Below, in pieces: positions 53,101 through 63,414 of a stretch of 64,000 nt of DNA (positions are counted from its first letter, which is position 1; every line of letters starts with the position of its first letter). Source of the stretch: Amphibalanus amphitrite (Eukaryota; Arthropoda; Thecostraca; Balanomorpha; Balanidae); NCBI RefSeq assembly GCF_019059575.1, contig NW_024881501.1, forward strand, positions 1,178,001 through 1,242,000. Direction: 5' to 3'. The notes beneath the pieces are model-generated. The model was not told where the DNA came from. It did not search any database and was given only the letters and a program-made list of their open reading frames with translations. A program made the position numbers and the translations under genes.

Positions 53101-56100
53101 AAAAAGTCAAAATGGCGGCGCTAGATATGGAGAGTTTTTCTCGAATAACTTTCGAATTAGTCAAGATAGGAACAAACTAAGGGCATCATCGTGATCCTCT
53201 CGTCAATCCGCATCGAATGATATATATGTTGACCTCGAAAGGTCAAGGTCAAAGGTTGACCTCAGGTCACGTGACCTCGAGGTCATCATGTATATCATTC
53301 GATGCGTCTTGACGAGCTGAACACAATGAGACCATCCACGCGTCTGTATCTTGTTTCTGTACGGAGTTATTGGCCAAAAACCTTTGGTGACCTTTGATGA
53401 CGTCACATGACCTCACAGCTGCCCAACAGCAAAACAGACCTCAAGGTAGTGAAGGTTGATCGTATATGAAGTCATGTATGCTATATGGGGCCATTCCGAC
53501 CCGTTTTAGTGGTAAAAACAGGGAGTTGATTTTTCCCCCATTGACTTATAATGGGGAGGTCGCGAAATTGACCTGACCTTAGGTCACCTATATCAAAATT
53601 CCGATAGATACAAATTGTAGCTACTAATGACCTAATAATATCCTGCGACTTTCAAAGGCCTCCGACATCTACTGTAGCTCTGGCACGGTGACAAAGTTGC
53701 AAAAAAGTGACTTGAGGTTGGGTCATTCAAAGTGACCTGGTGACCTGACCTTAAAAGGTAGGAGGTTCAAACTTGCACACCATGTGTAAAATTGATGAGG
53801 TTAGTCATACGAAATTTCGCGGCGCTACGCGCCGCGGTGTAGCGCCGCGGTTTTCCCGCTATTCGCGAAAAACCTCAGGGGGGGGGGCGGGGGGCGGATA
53901 TCCGCCCCCCCCGTCGGTGCGAGGGTTAACAGATGAAGTAAGATTGGGGGAGTTTTTATCGAAAGGAAATGGTAAACGATCTATTACTCGAAGAGATGCG
54001 ACTTCTGTCAACTGACCGGTGTGTAGCATGCATGTATTGATACTCTGCAACTGTTATATATGTTGCTGTGTTCGTTTTTCAAATGAAGGTAAGCTTAGCA
54101 TTGTTCTGCCTATTTGTTTATGGATCAAACACATCGGAGCTGTTTAGATTGTCGTTTGTATGGCCCGTAAAGGCAGAATGTTCAAATTACCCCACGGTGA
54201 GAAAATTTCAGCACATCGTGATAGCCGTCGCGAAAACGGCTAGTATACGTTTTTGCCTCTGAATCGGCGCGCCGCGCGGCCCGTCTAACCTTGACTTTGG
54301 GATTGAAGACATAGAGCAGCGGGTTGGCGCGATACATGGCCGCCTCCTCTGCCTGGCGGCGGCCGAACTCGCGCTGACTGGCGGCCAAGTAGTTGGCCTC
54401 CTCGCGCGGCATCACGCGCGCCTTCACCGGCAGCGTGGCCGCGTCCGGCATCGACTTCTTGCGCTGCAGCGTGGCGGCGGTGAGTGAGGGCTGCCGGAGG
54501 GAGGGACCGGTGTCAGCTGAGGGAGGGAACGGTGTCAGCTGAGGGAGGGAACGGTGTCAGCTCAGGGAGGGAACGGTGTCAGCTGAGGGAGGGAACGGTG
54601 TCAGCTGAGGGAGGGAACGGTGTCAGCTGAGGGAGGGAACGGTGTCAGCTGAGGGAAGGAACGGTGTCAGCTGAGGGAAGGAACGGTGTCAGCTGAGGGA
54701 GGGAACGGTGTCAGATGAGGGAGGGAACGGTGTCAGCTGAGGGAGGGAACGGTGTCAGCTGAGGGAGGGAACGGTGTCAGTGGAAGGAGGGAACGGTGTC
54801 AGTGGAGGGAGGGAACGGTGTCAGCTGAGGGAGGGAACGGTGTCAGCTGAGGGAGGGAACGGTGTCAGCTGAGGGAGGGAACGGTGTCAGCTGAGGGAGG
54901 GGACGGTGTCAGCTGAGCGAGGGAACGGTGTCAGCTGAGGGAGGGAGCGGTGTCAGCTGACTGCTGAGGGAGGGAACGGTGTCAGCTGAGGGAGGGAACG
55001 GTGTCAGCTGAGGGAGGGAACGGTGTCAGCTGAGGGACGGAGCGACCGGGGAGGGAGGGAACGGTGTCAGCTGAGGGACGGAGCGACCGGGGAGGGAGGG
55101 AACGGTGTCAGCTGAGGGAGGGAACGGTGTCAGCTGAGGGAGGGAACGGTGTCAGCTCAGGGAGGGAACGGTGTCAGCTGAGGGAGGGAACGGTGTCAGC
55201 TGAGGGAGGGAACGGTGTCAGCTCAGGGAGGGAACGGTGTCAGCTGAGGGAGGGAACGGTGTCAGCTGAGGGAGGGAACAGTGTCAGCTGAGGGAGGGAA
55301 CGGTGTCAGCTGAGGGAGGGAACGGTGTCAGTGGAGGGAGGGAACGGTGTCAGTGGAGGGAGGGAACGGTGTCAGCTGAGGGAGGGAACGGTGTCAGCTG
55401 AGGGAGGGAACGGTGTCAGCTGAGGGAGGGAACAGTGTCAGCTGAGGGAGGGAACGGTGTCAGCTGAGGGACGGAGCGACCGGGGAGGGAGGGAACGGTG
55501 TCAGCTGAGGGAGGGAACGGTGTCAGCTGAGGGAGGGAACGGTGTCAGCTCAGGGAGGGAACGGTGTCAGCTGAGGGAGGGAACGGTGTCAGCTGAGGGA
55601 GGGAACAGTGTCAGCTGAGGGAGGGAACGGTGTCAGCTGAGGGAGGGAACGGTGTCAGCTGAGGGACGGAGCGACCGGGGAGGGAGGGAACGGTGTCAGC
55701 TGAGGGAGGGAACGGTGTCAGCTGAGGGAGGGAACGGTGTCAGCTGAGGGAGGGAACGGTGTCAGCTGAGGGACGGAGCGACCGGGGAGGGAGGGAACGG
55801 TGTCAGCTGAGGGACGGAGCGACCGGGGAGGGAGGGAACGGTGTCAGCTGAGGGAGGGAACGGTGTCAGCTGAGGGAGGGAACGGTGTCAGTGGAGGGAG
55901 GGAACGGTGTCAGCTGAGGAAGGGAGCGGTGTCAGCTGAGGGAGGGAACGGTGGAACGGATTCAGCTGAGGGAGGGAACGGTGTCAGCTGAGGTAGGGAG
56001 CGGTGTCAGCTGAGGGAGGGAACGGTGTCAGCTGAGGGAGGGAGCGGTGTCAGCTGAGGGAGGGAGCGGTGTCAGCTGAGGGAGGGAACGGTGTCAGCTG

Positions 56101-59100
56101 AGGGAGGGAACGGTGTCAGCTGAGGGAGGGGACGGTGTCAGCTGAGCGAGGGAACGGTGTCAGCTGAGCGAGGGAACGGTGTCAGCTGAGGGAGGGAACG
56201 GTGTCAGCTGAGGGAGGGAACAGTGTCAGCTGAGGGAGGGAACGGTGTCAGCTGAGGGAGGGAACGGTGTCAGCTGAGGGACGGAGCGACCGGGGAGGGA
56301 GGGAACGGTGTCAGCTGAGGGACGGAGGGAACGGTGTCAGCTGAGGGACGGAGCGACCGGGGAGGGAGGGAACGGTGTCAGCTGAGGGAGGGAACGGTGT
56401 CAGCTGAGGGAGGGAACGGTGTCAGCTCAGGGAGGGAACGGTGTCAGCTCAGGGAGGGAACGGTGTCAGCTGAGGGAGGGAACAGTGTCAGCTGAGGGAG
56501 GGAACGGTGTCAGCTGAGGGAGGGAACGGTGTCAGTGGAGGGAGGGAACGGTGTCAGCTGAGGGAGGGAACGGTGTCAGTGGAGGGAGGGAACGGTGTCA
56601 GTGGAGGGAGGGAACGGTGTCAGCTGAGGGAGGGAACGGTGTCAGCTGAGGGAGGGAACGGTGTCAGCTGAGGGAGGGAACGGTGTCAGCTGAGGGAGGG
56701 AACGGTGTCAGCTGAGGGAGGGAACAGTGTCAGCTGAGGGAGGGAACGGTGTCAGCTGAGGGAGGGAACGGTGTCAGCTGAGGGAGGGAACGGTGTCAGC
56801 TGAGGGAGGGAACGGTGTCAGCTGAGGGACGGAGCGACCGGTGTCAGCTGAGGGAGGGAACGGTGTCAGCTGAGGGAGGGAACGGTGTCAGTGGAGGGAC
56901 GGGAACGGTGTCAGCTGAGGGAGGGAACGGTGTCAGCTGAGGGAGGGAACGGTGTCAGCTGTGGGAGGGAGCAGTGTCAGCTGAGGGAGGGAACGGTGTC
57001 AGCTGAGGGAAGGAACGGTGTCAGCTGAGGGAGGGAACGGTGTCAGCTGAGGGACGGGAAACGGTGTCAGTGGAGGGAGGGAACGGTGTCAGCTGAGGGA
57101 GGGAACGGTGTCAGCTGAGGGAGGGAACGGTGTCAGCTGAGGGACGGGGAACGGTGCCAGCTGGGAGAGGACGGACCAGTGTTAGCTGAGGGAAGCTGCA
57201 CACATTTGCTGCCGATCAGTGATAGGTAGCTGTGAGCGGTAGGGGACCGTGAATAGCTGTGGAGTACACGACTGAATATCAGATACATAGAGATCATTGA
57301 CAAAGATGCAAAGAAACGGTGAATAAACCAAAAACAAGCAGTGAAGCCGGTTGTAATCCTGTGCCCATTCACCGCTGCGCCTCCCCTGCCCCACAGCCAT
57401 TCAAGTGTTGGCGAGTACCGCCGCCTGTGGCGCCGCCGCTCCCGGGTCGGGTCGGGTCGGTGGCGCCGCCGCTCCCGGGTCGGGTCGGTGTCGCCGCCGC
57501 TCGCGGGTCGGGTCGGGTCGGGTCGGGTCGGGTCGGGTCGGGTCGGTGTCGCCGCCGCTCCCGGGTCGAGTCGGTGGCGCCGTCGCTCCCGGGTCGGGTC
57601 GGGTCGGTGGCGCCGCCGCTCCCGGGTCGGGTCGGGTCGGGTCGGGTCGGTGGCGCGCCGCTCCCGGGTCGGGTCGGGTAGGGTCGGTGTCGCCACCGCT
57701 CGCGGCACCTCTCGGGGCTGATTTCCCAGCGGGCCCGTTGGGCCGGGTCCCACGGGAGGCGACCGTCGCGCCGCCGGTCCGTGGCACAGCAGCTACCGCC
57801 CGGAGCACCACCGACGTCTTCCAACTCACCCAGTGGGACAGCGCCTCAGCCGGTCTCCAGGCCCCATGCCGCCTCACCAGAAGTGACCGAAGTAGAGCAG
57901 CCAATAACCAGACACCGCCTCAGCCCAGAAGTGCTAGGGATAATCAGATAGGGCCTCAGACGACCAATGTTAGGGATAACCAGACACCCCCTAAATGGCC
58001 AGTGCTGGGGACAATCAGGCGCCGCCTCAGCCGACCAGCGTAGGGGAGCGACCCCGACGTGATCCTACCTGGCTGGAAGTCCCGGCCGTGACCCAGCTCA
58101 GCCACACACTCCATACTCGTACGGGCGGCAAAAGCGCCCAGCTGGCGAGCCCGGCTCTGAATGTGTCTGATTTCTATCCGCACTCGGAGAACATACCTAC
58201 CTGCTCAGACAGTCACCGCTCACTAGAAGCCGTAAAGGCGGACTGCGGACCCTGTCCTGCCCAGACCCAGTGAGCGTGCGAGCCGCCACACCTCCAGCGG
58301 CCGACCCGAGGACGACCTGGTGGCATTCTCGCTGACCAGGACTGGGCCCCCAGTCGAGCGCCCTACATACCTGCAGCACCCCGGGGCTGAGCCCTGGCCG
58401 CCCTCCCACCCGGCCTGCCCGCTCTGCTGCCTTCCCTGGGGAAGGTGAGCGGCTGAGTGCACCACTCACCGCTCCGCCGCGGCGACCCTGCGGCCCCGGC
58501 ATGAACATGCTCTCGGTCCTCTTCATGGCGTGGCCGCCGGCTCCCATCAGCTCGGCCATTTCTGCCGCCTGCTGCGGCGTCTCCGGGATGAAGAAGTGCG
58601 GCCGGCCGGCCGGCTCGGGGCTGGCCGCCGGCGCCGGCTCGGCCGGCAGCGGCGTGTGGCGCGCGCCAGAGGCCGACCGGCGGCCGGCCCGCTCCACCGA
58701 GCCGTCCCGACTGCTGGCCGGCCGCCGGTAGTGCTCGAACCGGTCGTTGTCGCACATGGCGGTGGGCGCGGCGGCCACGCTGGCGTGCGAGGGCCGCCGG
58801 GAGCCGCGGCCTGGCGGGTCAGCCGTGGAGGGCCGCCGGGAGCCGCGGCCCGGCGGGTCAGCCGTGGACGGTCGCCGGGAGCCGTGGCCGGGCTCGGCAC
58901 CACTGACGCGCCGCTGCAGCGCCGCGGGGAAGTAGTCGACACTGACGCGGTCGTCATTGGCCAGGGAGCCGGCGCGCGCCGTGACGCCACTGGTGACGCT
59001 GGTGCGCCGCTCGGCGGCCGAGTCGCGCTCGGAGCGGCCGGCCGGGTGCGGCGGCACGGGCCCGTCCAGTCCCGGCGGCAGCCCGTTGGGCGGCGGCGGA

Positions 59101-62100
59101 CTCTCGGTGCGGATGTGCGGCACGTTCAGGTCCGTGTGGCCCAGCCGGGCGGCGTCCACACGCGTCCGGTAGCCGTCCGAGCCTGCCGGAGGGCCGGTCA
59201 GCGGTCAGATACTGGGTCACGGCCGGTAAGATACTGGGGTCACAGTTGGTCAGATATTAGGGTCACGGCCGGTCAGATGATGAGTGTGCGGCATGGCTCA
59301 CGCCACGTGATCATGAAGGACGAGCTATGCTGGTTGCACTGACTGGAAGCCCCAGCCAGGGCTGCCTGAAGGGGGCACACCGCGATGGGATGGTTGGGTG
59401 CCCGTTCCTTGCATTCCCATTGCACATATACTGCCGTAGGTATGACCTAGTGTAACGTTGCCCTCAATGTATGTCCACCCCACCCCTCCCTTCCCTCCCT
59501 CCCTCCCTCCCTTCCTCCCTCCCCTCCCCTCCCCTTCCCTCCCCTCCGCTCCCCTCCCTCCCTCCCTCCCTCCCTCCCTCCTTTCCCCTCCATCCGCCCT
59601 CCTCTCTGACCAGCCCTGTATACCTAAGTGCGGTCCGGCTAGTCAGCCGAGACTGGCCCGCCCCCGTAAGAAGGCCCGGTCAGCCGAGACCTCAGCCGAG
59701 ACTGGCGAAGCCCTCAGACCTCGGCCGAGACTGGCGAAGCCCTCCGGCCGCTCTTGTCGAAGCTCAGGCCCATTGGCGACCGCGGCGGCGCTGGCCGCAC
59801 GCCAGGCTGGAAATAATCGCCGGCTGACTGGCCGAGACCCTGACCCAGGACTCCAATCCGGGACCCTGATCCCGGACCGGATCCAGGAGCATGATCCAGG
59901 ACCCCGATCCAGGAGCCGGATCCAGGAGCCTGATCCAGGACCGGATCCAGGAGCCTGCTACATGATCCTGATCCAGGAGCCTGCTACATGATCCTGATCC
60001 AGGACCCTGAGCCAGTGAGCTGATCGAGGACCCTTATCAAGGACCATACTCCAATGACCCCGATCTAGGACATAGCTAAGTACAGGAACCTGATACAGGA
60101 ATCTGATTCAGGATCCCGTATGTTGACCATGATCCAGGAACCTGATTCAAACCCTAATCCAGGAACCTGATGTATGATCCTGATCCAGAACCCTTCTTAA
60201 ATGACCCCGATTCAGGACCTTGATCCACGACCATGGTACACTCGGGGGCAGATTGATGTTCTACAACTCTTTATCCACCGGGTTCCTATGGCTCAGCATT
60301 GGCAGCAGCCGCCTGGTACCGGTAGACTGTGCCGCTTCACTTACTTGTCAAGCGGCACAGCCTACCCCACCCGTGTGACACCGGTCTGGGTCGGTGGCTG
60401 GAAGGTGATGTGGGCCGCCTGTGACGTCAGCGCAGCGGTGAGGGCCGAGCCCGGAGGCATGGCTCGGGTCGGCGCGGCGCGGCGGCTGGCGAGGGCTGGG
60501 GAGTGAGGTGGGGTGGGAGCACGGACATCGCACGGCTGAGCGAGTGTAGTTAACTTTTGCGTCTCAAGGCGCCAATTATTCTACCTAACAATTGTGCTAA
60601 AGCAGTTGTTAAAATGTCCTATCCCCAAGACAGTGCCTATCATCATACTTGCAATGCACATTACGACACACTTAGCATGGCAATGGGACAGCCGATAGAA
60701 CTTATGTCACTCGTGCATCGAGGTGCGGAGCTATATTTTGTATGACATATTAGTAAGGCCTTGATTGAGCAGATTTGTGTCTATTGTTTCGCACGGCAAT
60801 CGTCCAGAGACGTGGGAACTGGGGGTTCAGAATTCAGAATTCAGAATGTATTTCAAGCTCATCCAGGTAAACATACACCGGCTTTTCATGTGCTTACGTC
60901 AGTTGTGGGATAAAAGGCATACACACACGACACTAATACGACATAAAACAATGCAAAAGGCAACTAACCCAATGAAAGAATGCTAAAAGGTACCACACAC
61001 GAGCACGCTCACACCTGCATCTGCCGCGCCTGACCCATGTGTATCCGCAAAGCGTTTTTGAAAGCCGCGGTGCGTCCGTCCCGTACGGAGGGTGGTAGGG
61101 CATTATATGCTCGGGCCCCCCGGTAGATGAACATTCTCCTCCCTGACTCTGTTCTGATGCGTGGTAAAACAAGATGGTCGTCCTGCCTGGTCGATCTCTG
61201 CCTCACACTCATCGGGTTATGAGTAGTGCCGCAGCCAACGCTCCAATTTAAAGCGATTATTACTGTTGCTCTAATATGTGGTCGCAGCCCCCAATAGCAA
61301 ACCGTTCCAACTAGGAGCCAAAAACTCGGCCACTCAGGGGGGTTCGAACCGGGCTTCTCTCCCACCGGCCAGCTCACGACGCGAGCGTTCATCCACTGAG
61401 CTACCGAGGTCCGAGAATGGTCCTCGTCTGCACAAAACAAAATGACATTCACCCGCTGACCGCCAATGACAGTATTGTGACATTTGATCGCGTTTGACCG
61501 CGGCGGGTGGTCGCTGGTTTCGGCAGCTCAGTGGATACACGCTAGCGTCGTAGGGTGACCGGTAGGAGAAACCCGGTTCGAACCGTCCCAGGTGCGCGAT
61601 TTATTTGTTCCTAGATGGAACGGTTTGCTATTGGTGGCTGCGACCACACATTAGAGGAACAGTGAGAGTTGCTTAAAGTTGGGACGCCGCGCTATTCAAA
61701 AACCCCAGTTCCAACGTTTCTGGACGATTGCTGTGCGAAATAATAGACACCAATGAGCTCAATCAAGGCCTTAATACTTATCTGTTAAAAACAATGTAGC
61801 TCCGCAACTCGATGCACGTGTGATATAAATTCTATCGGCTGTCCCAATGCCACGTTTAAGTGTGTCGTAATGTGCATGGCATGTATGATGATAGGCGCTG
61901 TCTTGGGGATAGGACATTTTAACAACTGCTTTAGCACAATTGTTAGGTAGAATAATTGGCGCCTTTGAGACGCGAAAGTAACTACACTCGTTCAGCCGCG
62001 CGATGGTCCGTGCTCCCACCCCACCTCACTCCCCAGCCCTCGCCAGCCGCCGCGCCGCGCCGACCCGAGCCATGCCTCCGGGCTCGGCCCTCACCGCTGC

Positions 62101-62819
62101 GCTGACGTCACAGGCGGCCCACGTCGCCTTCCAGCCACCGACCCAGACCGGTGTCATACGGTGTGGGTAGGCTGTGCCGCTTGACAAGTAAGTGAAGCGG
62201 CACAGTCTACCGGTACCAGGCGGCTGCTGCCAATGCTGAGCCATAGGAACCCGGTGGATAAAGAGTTGTAGAACATCAATCTGCCCCCGAGTGTACATAC
62301 CTGCACATATACTCCAGTGTCCTTGCTCCAGCGCGCTTGATATATGACTCTTAGTTCTTACCCAGTGTTCTTGATCAGGACCATGATCGTTTACCCTGAT
62401 CCGCTATCCCGATCCTGAACACTGATCCGGGACCCTGACGCACGACCCTGATCCGAAAACATAATACAGGACTCTAACCTGGGACCCCGATCCGTGACAT
62501 CAGCGTGGGACTACTGTGTATCCATCTGATATCGGAGTTGCCCCAGTTAGCCCCGGAGGATGTCGGAGTTACGCCGCGCCTCTAGCCCCGGAGGATGTCG
62601 GAGGTACGCCGCGCCTGGCCCCGGCGGATGTCGGAGTTACGCCGCGCCTGGCCCCGGCGGATGTCGGATGTCGGGAGGGGCGCGGCGGCGGGACACTCGC
62701 CTGGCTGCAGAAAGTCGGGCGCGAACTGCTTGGCGTGCAGCCGGGCGACGGCCGAGTCCTCTCGCGCGTGCTGCCCGGCCACGTCGGCCTGTTCGGCCTT
62801 ACCGCGGGCGGTGGCCGTC
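44079..62819 (-). CDS. JPH: Junctophilin, 3' part of gene (last four coding exons)
   Basis: Junctophilins bridge plasma membrane (N-terminal MORN repeats) and ER/SR (C-terminal anchor) at junctional complexes in excitable cells. The four exons give about 373 codons: the helix that follows the MORN repeats, ending KQFAPDFLQPG (SPDFYQPG in relatives); a long low-complexity Pro/Ser/Arg-rich divergent region; RANPLLYVFNPKVK; and a tail anchor DWFSRQRLVLAVVIINISLA ILFLKLLT. All junctions are phase-consistent. The first intron here uses a GC donor. Introns are large and repeat-filled: a giant 22-bp minisatellite, a foldback element and six transposons. MORN-repeat exons must lie beyond 64000. I assign it from the SPDFYQPG-like motif together with the tail-anchor exon; which vertebrate paralogue it matches cannot be said. 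Confidence 0.88.
44190..44232. repeat. (CA)n microsatellite
   Basis: Short cacacacaca tracts beside the last junctophilin acceptor. Confidence 0.9.
44292..45755 (-). mobile_element. TTAA element P9 (inverted), carrying a nested MITE
   Basis: 1464 bp including the 262-bp MITE. Tag CTGATGGGG at one end and CCCATCAG twice at the other. Hairpin spacers are cattttgg and caaaacg. Otherwise it is an inverted relative of P1/P11, including the AGGTCA array at 44945-45000. Confidence 0.82.
45085..45346. mobile_element. hAT-type MITE, 262 bp, nested in P9
   Basis: Ends tagtgatgtcaatt and gattgacatctcta, flanked by the perfect 8-bp duplication taatacat (45077-45084 and 45347-45354). The inside repeats ataccaaaccaaataccaac and its inverse, so the whole folds back. 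P1 and P11 show the uninterrupted host sequence. Confidence 0.87.
45756..46018. other. Spacer between TTAA elements, no gene
   Basis: AT-rich. Near 45875-45915 the phrase aggtagggtagggtgcggta and gtggggcaatttaaac resemble degenerate ends of the GGGGCA-type elements. Confidence 0.4.
46019..47062 (+). mobile_element. TTAA element P10
   Basis: 1044 bp. Tags CCCTGGCAGGG and GCCTGGCAGGGG at the left, CCCCTGCCAGGGC at the right. Hairpin spacers are tcgatgcga (left) and tcgcatcga (right). Contains the inverted pair gtcgaatgatata/atatcattcgat (46329-46455) around a tract of acttaagt-type repeats rather than AGGTCA. Confidence 0.85.
47218..48392 (+). mobile_element. TTAA element P11, close copy of P1
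   Basis: 1175 bp with the same tag (CCCGTTGGG / CCCAACGGGG), the same spacer and the same internal AGGTCA array as P1, differing mainly by point changes and array length. It runs directly into the next element through ggg-tttt-aaccc, a TTAA site expanded by two T. Confidence 0.85.
48389..52660 (+). mobile_element. TTAA element P12, split by the second hAT-type element
   Basis: Starts CCCGCGCCCCGCTGGGC and ends GCCGGCGCGTATG...GGCGAGGG-TTAA. The two ends carry different tags (CGCTGGG versus CGGCCGAGG), so it is either a chimaera or two truncated elements. Host sequence on both sides of the hAT copy (tggtatgtaggtgcacat / agaccacttttctg then catatattccgg) is continuous with other family members. 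Confidence 0.65.
49121..52003. mobile_element. hAT-type non-autonomous element, copy 2 (2883 bp)
   Basis: Same ends as copy 1 (taggggtacccatttt), flanked by the perfect 8-bp duplication gtgcacat (49113-49120 and 52004-52011). Similar to copy 1 over most of its length but lacking the MITE at 11180 and with its own indels. No transposase ORF. Confidence 0.88.
52661..52896. other. Short spacer, no feature seen
   Basis: AT-rich junctophilin intron sequence between TTAA elements P12 and P13. Confidence 0.4.
52897..53929 (+). mobile_element. TTAA element P13, close copy of P2
   Basis: 1033 bp. Tag CACCGACGGGG at the left (the inner copy has an added cgacg), CCCCGTCGGTGC at the right. Hairpin spacers are cggatgaccg and cggatatccg. 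It retains gaggtcacgtgacctc-like palindromes (53263-53283) that P2 has lost by deletion. Confidence 0.85.
53930..54289. other. Junctophilin intron, no feature seen
   Basis: AT-rich intron sequence between P13 and the pre-anchor exon. Confidence 0.4.
54290..54490 (-). CDS. JPH: Junctophilin exon (pre-anchor region)
   Basis: Acceptor ctccggcag|ccctca, donor gtcaag|gttaga, 67 codons, phase 0 at both ends. It encodes LTAATLQRKKSMPDAATLPV, a charged helix (REFGRRQAEEAAMYRANPLL) and YVFNPKVK just before the anchor. Confidence 0.88.
54495..57165. repeat. Giant 22-bp minisatellite in a junctophilin intron
   Basis: About 120 units of gtgtcagctgagggagggaacg, starting beside the exon acceptor at 54491. 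Most units carry a CAGCTG E-box. A longer variant with gacggagcgaccggggaggg recurs at intervals (55030, 55080, 55470, 55665, 55770, 55810, 56280, 56345), giving a higher-order structure. Confidence 0.97.
57405..57700. repeat. cgggtcgggtcggtggcgccgc repeat
   Basis: GC-rich tandem units mixing gggtc pentamers and gtggcgccgccgctcccggg. Confidence 0.92.
57885..58060. repeat. About 42-bp tandem repeat
   Basis: Three to four units containing gataaccagacaccncctca in the intron upstream of the 54290 exon. Confidence 0.75.
58470..59182 (-). CDS. JPH: Junctophilin exon (divergent region)
   Basis: Acceptor ctccggcag|gctcgg, donor ggagcg|gtgagt, phase 0. It encodes G-SDGYRTRVDAARLGHTDLN, a Pro-rich HIRTESPPPPNGLPPG segment, three tandem 13-residue repeats (GSRRPSTADPPGR type), and a better-ordered end FFIPETPQQAAEMAELMGAG then MKRTESMFMPGP. 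Probably a disordered cytoplasmic linker, as in other junctophilins. Confidence 0.82.
59465..59600. repeat. ccctccct polypyrimidine tract
   Basis: Simple repeat of ccctcccttccc type in a junctophilin intron. Confidence 0.95.
59835..60230. repeat. tgatccaggacc minisatellite, left part
   Basis: Degenerate 12-18-bp units with GATCC. The same type of repeat resumes at 62340-62510, so the foldback element inserted into it. Confidence 0.85.
61009..61240 (-). pseudogene. Non-LTR reverse transcriptase C-terminal fragment
   Basis: Reads STRQDDHLVLPRIRTESGRR then MFIYRGARAYNALPPSVRD and FKNALRIHM, the typical RT C-terminus, ending at a stop near 61009. It is homologous to the end of the retrotransposon at 13290-13460 but from a different family. 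The frame is open upstream into the SINE. Confidence 0.82.
61240..61416 (-). mobile_element. tRNA-derived SINE, minus-strand copy
   Basis: The head reads ggtagctcagtggatgaacg (A box) to agcccggttcgaacccc (B box), followed by the body ggaacggtttgctattgggg and gctgcgaccacatattagag. This is an RNA polymerase III promoter pair as in tRNA-derived SINEs. Confidence 0.82.
61512..61690 (+). mobile_element. tRNA-derived SINE, plus-strand copy
   Basis: Same family as the minus copy: ggcagctcagtggatacacg (A box), aacccggttcgaaccgtcc (B box), body ggaacggtttgctattggtg and gctgcgaccacacattagag. The two copies are head to head, about 95 bp apart. Confidence 0.82.
62330..62520. repeat. gatccgggaccctga minisatellite, right part
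   Basis: Continuation of the degenerate GATCC repeat at 59835-60230. Confidence 0.75.
62555..62690. repeat. Minisatellite after the junctophilin GC donor
   Basis: Four units of about 33 bp (gatgtcggagttacgccgcg, cctggccccggcg) starting about 15 bp beyond the donor at 62700. Confidence 0.9.
62701..62819 (-). CDS. JPH: Junctophilin exon (post-MORN helix), GC donor
   Basis: Acceptor gtcccgcag|gacgg, entering in phase 2. It encodes TATARGKAEQADVAGQHARE then DSAVARLHAKQFAPDFLQP. The donor is gccag|gcgagt (GC-AG), phase 1, and the glycine codon is completed by the next exon. Confidence 0.88.
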
Positions 62820-62859
62820 CTGCGGGACACGGTGTGTCAGCTGCGGCGCACCGAGAGGG

Positions 62860-62960
62860 GGGGGGGGGGGTGAGCCGGGCGCCGGTCAGAGGGACTGGTC
62901 TGCCCGGCCGGTCAGAGGGGACTGGTCTGCCGGGCCGGTCAGAGGGGGACTGCTCGGCCG
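62860..62960. repeat. Short ggtcagagggactggtctgc repeat
   Basis: Three units upstream of the junctophilin acceptor, preceded by a run of about 12 G. Confidence 0.8.
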
Positions 62961-63414
62961 AACGGGGCAGTCGGATACTGTGGGCCGTCGAAGATGAATA
63001 AGTTTAAAGTTTAAACCATGTACCATTGTACCATTATCCATTGTATGCTATCAAGAATGACACATTTCACTTTTATATGCAAAACGTTAAAAAGTGGGCA
63101 GGCTTGGTAAAGAACTTATGTTCCAGTTCATGCAATAGGTCCTCTTTACTAAACTACACTGAGAGAAAAGTTGACTCCGTACCAGCTTTAATTCTGGGTT
63201 GATGCGTCGACAACTCCTTATTTATTCACCGTGACCACAGCAAAAACTTGTTGCAAGCTTCCATTATACTTCCCAAGGCTATTGTGATAATTTTGTCAGA
63301 GTCGCCCCTACCTATTTCCGTGCTCTCCTTATACTCCTGCCGGATGCTTATGAAATATTCTTTCAATGTGCTGATGTAACTCTGGCTGAACTGTTCCTAC
63401 CTGGACAACTCTTC
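62961..63414. other. Junctophilin intron, no feature seen
   Basis: AT-rich intron sequence; no exon is recognised. Confidence 0.4.

Larger units (their letters stand above)
60236..62296. mobile_element. Foldback element with about 590-bp inverted arms
   Basis: Arms 60236-60826 and 61697-62296 are close inverted copies starting gtacactcgggggcagattg. A 90-codon frame (cognate peptides RGQIDVLQLFIHRVPMAQHW and GGMARVGAARRLARAGE) is preserved in both arms. The central 870 bp holds two head-to-head SINEs and an RT fragment. The superfamily is unknown; gtac at both tips prevents reading a target duplication. Confidence 0.85.

Noticed and set aside
54182-54451. Start of a protein at the internal Met (MPDAATLPVK)
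   Set aside because: The reading frame continues upstream to a clear acceptor at 54491, and the junction in phase 0 fits the preceding junctophilin exon.
54495-57165. CRISPR-like array
   Set aside because: Units are contiguous 22-bp repeats without spacers, in a eukaryotic intron.
58530-59342. 270-codon plus-strand frame
   Set aside because: Antisense shadow of the junctophilin exon, whose splice sites, phase and homology are on the minus strand.
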